Of a DNA stretch of 64,000 nt, positions 8,778 through 15,607 are shown one piece after another; within the stretch, counting starts at the first letter, position 1; every line of letters starts with the position of its first letter. A model generated the notes under the pieces. The model worked only from the letters and a program-made list of their open reading frames with translations, did no database searches and was not told where the DNA came from. The stretch is from Halovenus marina. Lineage in GTDB: Archaea; Halobacteriota; Halobacteria; Halobacteriales; Haloarculaceae. The DNA lies in the NCBI RefSeq assembly GCF_051414115.1, contig NZ_JBLKNZ010000001.1:868001-932000 (forward strand), in the 5' to 3' direction. The position numbers and the translations under genes were made by a program.

Positions 8778-10187
8778 TCAGTACTTCGGCTCTGCCCCGA
8801 CCTGCTCGTAGACGCGGTCCATGATCGCGTCCCGCTCGGTCTGCCACTCCCCGAACTCGTCGGGACCGTCGGGATAGCGCTCGTAGTGTTCGAGCAATTC
8901 GTCAGCGAGGTTTTTCGTCTGATACAGGTCGTAGATCGTATCCAGATGGCCGCGTGCCTTGAACAGCGTCTTGAGTTTGAGCCACAGGCCGATGTTCGCC
9001 GACCCCGAGTAGATGGCCTCGGAGAGCTTTCCGACCGGGAGCGCGGCGAGCAGGCCCATCAGGTCGTCGACGTCGTAGGCGGTCGTGTAGATGTTGTACA
9101 CGTCGAGCGCGGCGTAGCGGCCCCCGAAGTGGTCCATGACGCGCTCGTTGTACTCCCAGAGCGCCGATTCGCTCACGTCGCCATCTTCGAGGCCGTCGAT
9201 TGCGGCCTCCGCGGCGTAGGTGCCAGCGTATGCGGCCCCGGCGATGCCCCCGCCAGTGGTGGGGTTGACGTGGGCGGCGGCGTCCCCGATGGCCATGTAG
9301 CCGTCCGCGACAGCAGAGTCGTAGGGCCGTCGCGTCGGGAGGGCCGCGCCGAGTTTGTCTTTGACGGTCGCGTTTTTGAACTCCGGACGATTTCGCAGGT
9401 CGCGCTTGAGGTCGTCGACGAGTTGCATCGGTTCCTCGGTCATCTGAAAGCCGAGTCCGGCGTTTATCTCGGTGGGCGTCCGCGGGAAGTACCACAGATA
9501 GCCAGCCGCACGCTCGGTCGGCTTGAAGACGAGCGCGTCCGACCACTCCACCGGTTCGTCGACCTCGATTATCTCCCGATAGGCCGAGGAAAACTGTGAG
9601 TATCGAACGTTCGTGTCGAAGGTCGCATCGGAGAAGTCGGCCTTGTCCTGCAGCAGCGACAGCGACCCCGTCGCGTCGATGACGATGTCGGCGTCGTAGG
9701 TGAGCGGATCGCCACGATAGCGCGCGTTCAGTCCTTTGAACCGTCCGTTCTGGACGACGTCGTTGACGACCGTATCGTAGTGGAAGTTCACGCCGGTGCG
9801 CTCTGCGCCGTCGATGAGTCGGCGGCCGAACTCCCAGCGGTCGACGACGGCGAGTTCGCCAGGCACGGGAATGTCGACGACGGTGTCGAGTTGTGGAATC
9901 TCGAACTGGCCGTGGTCGACCTCGTTGTTGGTGATTGCGGGTTCGAGCTGTGAGCGGTCGATCACCGACGGGAAGTTGCTCGCTCCTTTCAGCGCGTCAC
10001 CACAGGCGATGTGTCCGGCTTCCTCCGGGTCCTTTCGTTCGATAATCACGACGTCGTATCCTGCCTCCGCCAGCGTCGCTGCGGCGTAACAGCCGGACGT
10101 GCCTGCCCCGACGACCACGGCGTCCCACGTCGTCCGTCGGTTCGCGGACGTCGCCGCGCTCGACTGCTGGGCCTCCTCAGTTGCCAT
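8778..10187 (-). CDS. Geranylgeranyl reductase family flavoprotein (copy 1)
   Basis: The 469-residue FAD enzyme has the dinucleotide-binding motif VVVGAGTSGCYAA, the family motif AGHIACGDALKG, the second FAD motif YMAIGDAAAHVNPTTGGGIAGA and the YLWYFPRT segment of the geranylgeranyl reductase family. Archaeal members saturate the isoprenoid chains of membrane lipids or quinones. A clear paralogue lies at 42828-44207 with the same domain order and nearly the same C-terminal end (GAEPKY versus GADPKY). Start ATG 10187 has an Ala/Ser/Thr-rich tail before the Rossmann fold. It is divergent from the GT87 gene and heads a run with the cysteine hydrolase and methyltransferase. Confidence 0.9.
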   Translation of the reverse strand: MATEEAQQSSAATSANRRTTWDAVVVGAGTSGCYAAATLAEAGYDVVIIERKDPEEAGHIACGDALKGASNFPSVIDRSQLEPAITNNEVDHGQFEIPQLDTVVDIPVPGELAVVDRWEFGRRLIDGAERTGVNFHYDTVVNDVVQNGRFKGLNARYRGDPLTYDADIVIDATGSLSLLQDKADFSDATFDTNVRYSQFSSAYREIIEVDEPVEWSDALVFKPTERAAGYLWYFPRTPTEINAGLGFQMTEEPMQLVDDLKRDLRNRPEFKNATVKDKLGAALPTRRPYDSAVADGYMAIGDAAAHVNPTTGGGIAGAAYAGTYAAEAAIDGLEDGDVSESALWEYNERVMDHFGGRYAALDVYNIYTTAYDVDDLMGLLAALPVGKLSEAIYSGSANIGLWLKLKTLFKARGHLDTIYDLYQTKNLADELLEHYERYPDGPDEFGEWQTERDAIMDRVYEQVGAEPKY

Positions 10188-10271
10188 GCCTCCCAGTCAA
10201 TTCCGGAGCGGGAAAACTCTTCGCTCATCGACCGTCTCCCGCCGACCGACTTCGCGAGGATAGTCCACCAG

Positions 10272-10279
10272 TACTTATT
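10272..10279 (+). promoter_or_regulatory. TATA-like box for the GT87 glycosyltransferase
   Basis: TACTTATT is centred about 28 bp before ATG 10304, the spacing expected for leaderless transcription in haloarchaea. It sits in the 116-bp divergent region shared with geranylgeranyl reductase 1. Confidence 0.45.
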
Positions 10280-10303
10280 GTCATCGCAGTCGCACGCTCC
10301 TGT

Positions 10304-11674
10304 ATGTCTCTGCCCTCCCGTCTTAATCGCCGCCTGACGCTGCTCGGTCGCCCCCTGTTCGGTGACCGGGCGATTGCAGCGTGGATCATCCTCGCCGCCT
10401 CTTTCCCGCTCGGACTGGATCTGTATCTCGACAACCCTCGGATCGGTCTGTGGACGTGGGATATCTACGGCAGTATGGGCGTCAACTATCACGTCTATCA
10501 CGTGGCCGCCGAAGCCGCCATGGAGGGGGCGAACTTCTATCAGGTTCACCCGCCCGGCCACGACGCCTACTACTACCTGTACCCGCCGATCACGGCCCTG
10601 ACCTGGATCCCGTTTACCCTGTTCGAGTGGTCGACCGGCTACACGCTCCTGACCGTGTTGTCAGTGCTCGCCGCCGTGCTGGCGACGGTGCTCATCGTTC
10701 GCTTTATCGAGTCCCACGACCACCGCCTCGGCTGGCTTGACTGTGGACTCATTCTCGGGATCTTTCTCCTCTCGAAACACGCGTACGGAAGCATCTTCTG
10801 GGGCAACATCAACATTCTTCTGGGTGGGCTGTTCGCTCTCGGATTCTGGGGGCTGTATCGTGACCGCGAAGTGCTGGCCGGGGTCGTCTTCGCCGTCGCC
10901 GCCCTGTTCAAGATATTTCCCGCGCTCGTTGGACTGTGGTTCCTTCGCGACCACAGATGGACGGCGACAGCGGTCGCTCTCCTGACCGGCGTGGCGGGAC
11001 TTATCGGTGGTGTCGTCCTGTTCGGTCTCGACACCTCGGTCTTCTATTTCACCGACGTGCTTCTCGGCAGAAGTGGCTCTGACGCCTTCATCGGCGGCTA
11101 TCCGCCCGACGGATTTCTGTACGTGACCTTCCAGCGCCCCCTCTCGCATCTCATCTGGTGGGCCTGGCCGTCGGCTCCCTACGTCGTTTTGCCCGCGCTT
11201 TCGGCTGGACTCTCGGCGCTCATTCTCTACGTGTTCTACGTGAACGTCGACACCCTGACCGAACAGTTGATGGCGCTTCTGGCGACCACAGTCGTGACCA
11301 TGCTGATCTACCCGTCGCTCCAGTGGTACGCGGTGCTCATCTTCTTCCCCCTGATCGCGCTCGTGTACCTCTGGCGCGATGGGTGGGAGCGGTATCTCTT
11401 CTACGCTGCGGCTATTCTGTTCTCGTTCAACAACCGTCCGAGCGAACAACTCGAATATCTCACCGGGTTCCCCGAACCGCTGCAGGGCTGGCTGTCCGCA
11501 ATTGTCGGTGCGGCGACGTTCCAGACCATCGGGATGTCGGTGATGCTGTTCGCCTGTGCGGTGTACAAACTCAGAGTCGCCGACGACCGCTCGGCCTTCG
11601 ACCCGCGGGTGCAGGTGCGGGCGCTGTGGGCGTGGCTCGCTCCACGTGTTCGATCTGCAGCCAACTCACGCTGA
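10304..11674 (+). CDS. Glycosyltransferase family 87 (DUF2029) polytopic membrane protein
   Basis: The 456-residue protein has around ten hydrophobic helices separated by short loops, starting with AIAAWIILAASFPLGLDLYL. The large extracytoplasmic loop after helix 1 has YHVYHVAAEAAMEGANFYQVHPPG and YYLYPPITALTWIPF. The combination of an acidic, aromatic loop with YxYPP and the later PSLQWYAVLIFFPLIA is typical of GT87 mannosyltransferase-like proteins that use polyprenyl-phosphate sugars at the membrane. Start ATG 10304 fits a TATA box at 10272; the in-frame extension upstream overlaps the divergent gene. Substrate is unknown; a role in surface glycan synthesis is inferred from the family. Confidence 0.85.
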   Translation: MSLPSRLNRRLTLLGRPLFGDRAIAAWIILAASFPLGLDLYLDNPRIGLWTWDIYGSMGVNYHVYHVAAEAAMEGANFYQVHPPGHDAYYYLYPPITALTWIPFTLFEWSTGYTLLTVLSVLAAVLATVLIVRFIESHDHRLGWLDCGLILGIFLLSKHAYGSIFWGNINILLGGLFALGFWGLYRDREVLAGVVFAVAALFKIFPALVGLWFLRDHRWTATAVALLTGVAGLIGGVVLFGLDTSVFYFTDVLLGRSGSDAFIGGYPPDGFLYVTFQRPLSHLIWWAWPSAPYVVLPALSAGLSALILYVFYVNVDTLTEQLMALLATTVVTMLIYPSLQWYAVLIFFPLIALVYLWRDGWERYLFYAAAILFSFNNRPSEQLEYLTGFPEPLQGWLSAIVGAATFQTIGMSVMLFACAVYKLRVADDRSAFDPRVQVRALWAWLAPRVRSAANSR

Positions 11675-11718
11675 TCGGCCACAGGTTCGATCCGCAACCC
11701 CACCACGCTGATAAAGAG

Positions 11719-11726
11719 TTTTATTG
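11719..11726 (+). promoter_or_regulatory. TATA-like box for the ferredoxin gene
   Basis: TTTTATTG is centred 25-26 bp before ATG 11748, predicting a leaderless transcript and supporting that start over the in-frame ATG at 11724. Confidence 0.5.
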
Positions 11727-11747
11727 GCCACCGTTGTAGGCCAGTGC

Positions 11748-12086
11748 ATGACCGAACACACCGTCGAGTTCGTCGGGACCGGCGAGACGATCTCCGTTTC
11801 AGAGAAAGAGACCATCCTGAGTCGCTGTATCGAGGAGGGCATCGCACAGGAGTACTCCTGCCGGGTCGGGATGTGTCTGGCCTGCTCGGCCAAGATCGAA
11901 TCGGGCGAGGTCACGCAACCGGCCGCGCGCGGCCTCACCGACGAGGAGCGCGAGAACTACGCACTCACCTGTATGGCTCGCCCGCAGTCAGATCTGCAAC
12001 TCGACCGCGGCAAGTACCCGCCGAGCATCGACGCCGAGGAGTACGCCGCCGCCGACGGCGACAGTCCCGCCGCTGCCGACGACTAA
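11748..12086 (+). CDS. 2Fe-2S plant-type ferredoxin
   Basis: The 112-residue electron carrier has the plant-type 2Fe-2S pattern: SCRVGMCLACSA (Cys-x4-Cys-x2-Cys) near residue 40 and the fourth ligand in LTCMARP about 31 residues later. Its N-terminus HTVEFVGTGETISVSEKETIL is the usual beta-grasp start. The C-terminal tail is Ala/Asp/Glu-rich. It is shorter than the main haloarchaeal Fdx of about 129 residues and lacks that protein's long acidic N-terminal insert, so it is probably an accessory ferredoxin. It converges with a thioredoxin-reductase-like flavoprotein, whose gene ends 28 bp away. The partner enzyme is unknown. Confidence 0.93.
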   Translation: MTEHTVEFVGTGETISVSEKETILSRCIEEGIAQEYSCRVGMCLACSAKIESGEVTQPAARGLTDEERENYALTCMARPQSDLQLDRGKYPPSIDAEEYAAADGDSPAAADD

Positions 12087-12114
12087 TCCGCCGATAGCTC
12101 ACACAGCAACTAGC

Positions 12115-13155
12115 TCAGTCGTCCGCTGCCTGTTCTGTCTCGACGCTCACGTTCGACTCGTGTTCACGAGCGCGAGCGCGAAGATCGGCCGACATCCCCG
12201 GCACGTCGCTTGCGTCGACCGCTCCCGACTGTTCGATCTCGTCGAGCGATTTCGGATACGTCCGTAGTTCGTAGTGGATCGCCAGTCCGGCTTTTGCCCC
12301 CTCACCGACAGCGACTGGAACCTGATTGTGGCCGGGCGTCACGTCACCGACGGCGTAGATGCCGTCGACGCTCGTCCGGCCGTGGTCGTCGACGGCGATG
12401 GTGCCGTCGTCGTTCAACTCACAGCCAAGCGCTTCCGCGAGTTCCGTGTTGTACTCTGAGCCGTACATCGCGAAGCCGCCACGGTACTCTCTCCGGGTGC
12501 CGTCCGCGAACGTCATCGCTTCGAGCCAGCCCTCGTCGTCGTTTTCGACGCCCGTCACCTCCGGTTCGACGATATCGACCGGGTGCGCGCGCAGTTGTCT
12601 CTCGGTGTCCTCGTCGAACGTCGGTTCGTCGCCGTTCAACAGAATGTCGACGTCGCTGGTGAAATTGAGCATGATCATCGCGACGTGTGCGGCGCTGTTC
12701 CCGGTCCCCATCACGTACACGGGCGCGTCGACGAACATGTACGCATCACAGTGCAGACAGTAGTGCAGACCGCGTGCCGTTCGTGGCGCGGGCGGGTCCG
12801 GTCGCCCGTCGCTGAATCCAGTGGCGAGCACGACCTGTTCGGCGCGGATCGTATCAGTGTCCATCTCTAGCTCGAACGCGCCCGACTCATGCTGTGTGGC
12901 GTCGGAGACGAACGCCCGCTTGTGGTCACCACCGTAGGATTTGATCTGCTCGATGCCGGTCTGGAGATACTCCATCCCGGAGATATCCTCGGTCACACCG
13001 ACGACGTTGTGGGTGTCGGCCATCATCGCCGCGCGACCGCCACCACGGTCGATAAGGACAGTGTCGTGACCGAGTCGCGTCGTGTACAACGCCGCCGATA
13101 GTCCAGCGGGACCACCGCCGACGACCGCAACCTCGTAGGCTGACTCCGAACTCAT
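12115..13155 (-). CDS. Thioredoxin-reductase-like NAD(P)/FAD oxidoreductase
   Basis: The 346-residue flavoprotein has the FAD motif VAVVGGGPAGLSAA at the N-terminus, a putative redox pair CLHC in HYCLHCDAYMF (near residue 133), a dinucleotide motif VYVMGTGNSAAHVA, and the closing FAD motif YAVGDVTPGHNQ. This is the thioredoxin reductase layout, but the Cys pair is CLHC rather than CATC and the NAD(P) motif is GTGNSA rather than GGGDSA. It is therefore a divergent member that may use a partner other than thioredoxin. A 45-residue C-terminal acidic tail follows the fold. It is the third gene of a minus-strand run after the KaiC-like and small acidic proteins. Confidence 0.88.
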   Translation of the reverse strand: MSSESAYEVAVVGGGPAGLSAALYTTRLGHDTVLIDRGGGRAAMMADTHNVVGVTEDISGMEYLQTGIEQIKSYGGDHKRAFVSDATQHESGAFELEMDTDTIRAEQVVLATGFSDGRPDPPAPRTARGLHYCLHCDAYMFVDAPVYVMGTGNSAAHVAMIMLNFTSDVDILLNGDEPTFDEDTERQLRAHPVDIVEPEVTGVENDDEGWLEAMTFADGTRREYRGGFAMYGSEYNTELAEALGCELNDDGTIAVDDHGRTSVDGIYAVGDVTPGHNQVPVAVGEGAKAGLAIHYELRTYPKSLDEIEQSGAVDASDVPGMSADLRARAREHESNVSVETEQAADD

Positions 13156-13231
13156 GTATCTGCTCTAGGGTCTGTGTGCATTTCAAGGCCCGGAACCTGT
13201 GTGCTCGTCGTGCACTGACGAGATAGTCCGT

Positions 13232-13636
13232 TCAGTCTTTATCCAGAAAACTCGGCCGTTCGACCGCGTCGGTGTGGTCGAGGTTCGGCCGGTCGAGCAC
13301 ATCAGGTTCCGACAGTGATTCTGGGAGCCCTGTTCGACCGCCGGTCGACGTGCCGTCGGGGTCGCCCTCCCCGACGAGTTCCGCCCAAACTTGCTCGTCT
13401 TCGGGGTCGGATCGCTCGACAGAGAGATCCCGTCCCTCGTTTTTCCCTTCGTCGAAGGCCAGGTCGAGGACGCTCCTGTCGTATGCGGAGTTCATCTCCG
13501 CACGCAGGGCGTCCAGTTCGTCCGGGTGGTACTCCCCCAGCGTGGTCGCGACACCGAGCGCGTACGCACGTTCGATCGCCTCGGTCTTGTCGAGGCTGTC
13601 CCAGTCCGTTCCGAAGGCACGCTCGTATCTGCTCAT
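13232..13636 (-). CDS. Small acidic haloarchaeal protein of unknown function
   Basis: The 134-residue product starts at ATG 13636 (MSRYERAFGTDWDSLDK). The first 75 residues look like a folded helical domain (AIERAYALGVATTLGEYH, ELDALRAEMNSAYDRSVLDLAFDEGK). The rest is an acidic, Pro/Gly-rich low-complexity tail. I recognise no catalytic motif. It lies 37 bp after the KaiC-like ATPase gene on the same strand, so a shared transcript is likely. No function is proposed. Confidence 0.75.
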   Translation of the reverse strand: MSRYERAFGTDWDSLDKTEAIERAYALGVATTLGEYHPDELDALRAEMNSAYDRSVLDLAFDEGKNEGRDLSVERSDPEDEQVWAELVGEGDPDGTSTGGRTGLPESLSEPDVLDRPNLDHTDAVERPSFLDKD

Positions 13637-13673
13637 TATCCTGGTGTGACCTCTCTGGATGGAGGGTCGCACG

Positions 13674-14360
13674 TCATCCTTGCACCTTCCTGTCAGTGTG
13701 GACTCGCAAGCCCTGGTCGGAGAATGACAGCTCGCGGATGTCGCTGTCGATTGCCGTCCCGCGCATCTTGATCACCTGTACGCCCCGGGTCATCCCGCCG
13801 GAATCCAGGAAGTTATGGAAGAAGATGACCCCGTGTGCCAGATAGTGCTCGTCGGAGTACGACGTCGGGTCGGTCATCTCCGAGATCAACAGGATTGTGG
13901 CCTCGGTCTGTTTCAGCGCCGAGAGGAATCCGGTTATCTCGTCGGACATATCCGAGAAGAAGTGTTGCAGGAGCATCGTCGAGTCGATGACACAGTGGTC
14001 GATCCCGTTCGATTCGATGAAAGCGACCAGCCGGTTCGTCAATCCGCCGTCGGTCCCGAACTGGGTGATCGTTCGCTTGCCCGCTTCGGTCACGAGATTG
14101 AGAAACTGCAACTGGTCGGACTGCATCGCCCGGTCGAAGCCAAACTCGAACCCCGACATGTCCTCGCTGAGTTCCTCTTTGGTCTCGTGCATCGTGACGT
14201 ACAGACACTCCTTGCCCTCCTTCACGCCCTGTGTGATAAACTGCGAGCAAAACGTGGTCTTCCCACTTCCCGGCGGGCCGCTGACGACGTACAGCCGGTC
14301 CTTCAACAGCCCTCCCTCGACAAGGTCATCGAATCCGGGTACACCACTCGAAACGCGCAT
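13674..14360 (-). CDS. Single-domain RecA/KaiC-like ATPase (HTR-like protein)
   Basis: The 228-residue protein starts with SSGVPGFDDLVEGGLLKDRLYVVSGPPGSGKTTFCSQF, a RecA/KaiC fold with Walker A at about residues 28-36. The Walker B-like strand is HCVIDSTMLL, lacking a typical second acidic residue, and ATILLISEM forms the next core strand. Archaeal single-domain KaiC-like proteins are often annotated as HTR-like signal transduction ATPases; their roles in signalling or motility are mostly unknown. A minus-strand TATA-like stretch near 14383-14389 (ACTATAC) gives a leaderless start at ATG 14360. Confidence 0.85.
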   Translation of the reverse strand: MRVSSGVPGFDDLVEGGLLKDRLYVVSGPPGSGKTTFCSQFITQGVKEGKECLYVTMHETKEELSEDMSGFEFGFDRAMQSDQLQFLNLVTEAGKRTITQFGTDGGLTNRLVAFIESNGIDHCVIDSTMLLQHFFSDMSDEITGFLSALKQTEATILLISEMTDPTSYSDEHYLAHGVIFFHNFLDSGGMTRGVQVIKMRGTAIDSDIRELSFSDQGLRVHTDRKVQG

Positions 14361-14468
14361 ACATACACCAGGGGGTGCCCATAGTATAGTTGTTGGCTCG
14401 GACTATCAGCGTTGATAATCCACTCACCCGAAGATACCGCGGGACTGCACCCGAACGTTTCCCGAGTA

Positions 14469-15194
14469 TCAGCGCTTGTCTCCTTCGATGACCTGGCTCG
14501 GATCCGCCGGGAGGTCGAGCAACTGCTCGGTCGCTGCCGCGTCGAATCTGAGCGGCCGTCGCCACCACGGCCCCTTTCCGGAGTCCTCGGACAGGTCCGT
14601 CACCAGCCAGCCCGGTTCTGTGCCACCTGTCGGTGTACTCAGCGGAATCGCTCTGTCGTACAGCATCGACTGCTCGGGATCACCGACGAGCAACACGCGG
14701 GCGTCGAACGGGTCGCGTTTGACGTGGGCGTTGGACGCGAACACCTGTCGACGCTCGGGCGAGAGTGTCTGATACTCGTCGCCAGTCACCGGATCGCGGG
14801 CCAGCCGAAACTGCCCGATGAGAAACGCGCCCCACTCGGGCGGGAGCCACGTCGCGGGTTCGGTGACCGAGAGCGTGGCGTAGAAAAAGACGTACGACCC
14901 CGCAGACAGTTCGGAGAGCGGCCCGGCCTTGACCGCGTAGTCGTCGCCGTAGGTGTATCGTTCGCAGTGGGGGTACTCCGCAAACTCAGGGTCGAGATGC
15001 ACCGGCGTTTCGTGTACTCGCTCTGGAATCGAGATGTCGAGTCCCTCGATGATGTCACCGTACGTCGGGACCGGTTCGCTCGTCTGCTTCGACTCGGGAA
15101 TCGGGAGGTACACGAAGGAACCGTCGGAACGCACTGGCCCACGAAACCCCGGTTCGTTCGTGTTTGCGCCGACGTTGATCGCGATGCTGTCCAT
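14469..15194 (-). CDS. Nmad3-like (nucleotide modification associated domain 3) protein
   Basis: The 241-residue protein begins INVGANTNEPGFRGPV, then DGSFVYLPIPE, then HLDPEFAEYPHCERYTYGD, then a hydrophobic AGSYVFFYATLS and WGAFLIGQF. From memory this series (VGxxTNxPGxRGP, DGxFxYxPIPE, FxYGD, FFYATL, GxF) matches Nmad3, a domain named from computational work on DNA base-modification systems. No helicase, methyltransferase or glycosyltransferase partner is adjacent; the neighbour is a membrane zinc ribbon 3 bp downstream in the 15198-15473 direction, which would be transcribed first. Function in a cellular haloarchaeon is unknown. The family name is recalled, not searched. Confidence 0.6.
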   Translation of the reverse strand: MDSIAINVGANTNEPGFRGPVRSDGSFVYLPIPESKQTSEPVPTYGDIIEGLDISIPERVHETPVHLDPEFAEYPHCERYTYGDDYAVKAGPLSELSAGSYVFFYATLSVTEPATWLPPEWGAFLIGQFRLARDPVTGDEYQTLSPERRQVFASNAHVKRDPFDARVLLVGDPEQSMLYDRAIPLSTPTGGTEPGWLVTDLSEDSGKGPWWRRPLRFDAAATEQLLDLPADPSQVIEGDKR

Positions 15195-15197
15195 CGC

Positions 15198-15473
15198 TCA
15201 CCGGAGTTTCGTGCCGCACTCGCCACAGAACCGGAACATCTGGTGGTTCTCGTTGTACGCTCCACAGCTCTCACAGTGGAGATACTCCTCGTCGCCCTCC
15301 GGCGGTTCAGTCCGACGTGCCGACCGTTCGACGGGGCGTGCTCGCTGCTCCCCCGGCGAATCAGGTGTCGCGCTCTCCGTCGTGGAGTCCCCGGTCACAA
15401 AGTACCGATAGAGATAGACCTGGAGCAACACGAACCCGAGGACGTACGCCGCGAGCCACGCCCACATCTCCAT
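15198..15473 (-). CDS. Membrane-anchored zinc-ribbon protein (DUF7577-like)
   Basis: The 91-residue protein has one N-terminal helix (MWAWLAAYVLGFVLLQVYLY), a charged Arg/Pro/Glu linker and a C-terminal four-Cys ribbon, CESCGAYN and RFCGECGTKL. It should sit in the cytoplasmic membrane with the ribbon in the cytosol. Its stop is 3 bp before the Nmad3-like start, so the two are probably one transcript. Function is unknown. Confidence 0.8.
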   Translation of the reverse strand: MEMWAWLAAYVLGFVLLQVYLYRYFVTGDSTTESATPDSPGEQRARPVERSARRTEPPEGDEEYLHCESCGAYNENHQMFRFCGECGTKLR

Positions 15474-15497
15474 ACCACTCCTATGGTGTCACGGTAT

Positions 15498-15516
15498 TTG
15501 GAAGTTGGCCTTCCAA
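15498..15516. promoter_or_regulatory. 19-bp palindrome in a divergent promoter region
   Basis: TTGGAAG, 5 bp, CTTCCAA is a perfect 7-bp inverted repeat. It lies 25 bp upstream of the zinc-ribbon gene (minus) and about 90 bp upstream of the ABC substrate-binding gene (plus). A second, wider pair, TGTCACG at 15487-15493 and CGTGACA at 15546-15552, surrounds it. The position suits an operator; the regulator is unknown. Confidence 0.4.
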
Positions 15517-15577
15517 GCCACTGCCTGTCGCGTTTCTGATTTTTTCGTGACAATCTGTATATTAATCCACGGGGTGG

Positions 15578-15587
15578 TTTTAAATAT
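15578..15587 (+). promoter_or_regulatory. Strong TATA box for the ABC importer operon
   Basis: TTTTAAATAT in an A/T-only run is the clearest haloarchaeal TATA element in the window. Its centre is about 25 bp before ATG 15608, which argues for a leaderless start there rather than at ATG 15599. Confidence 0.65.
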
Positions 15588-15607
15588 ATAGACTGATAAT
15601 GCCGGAT

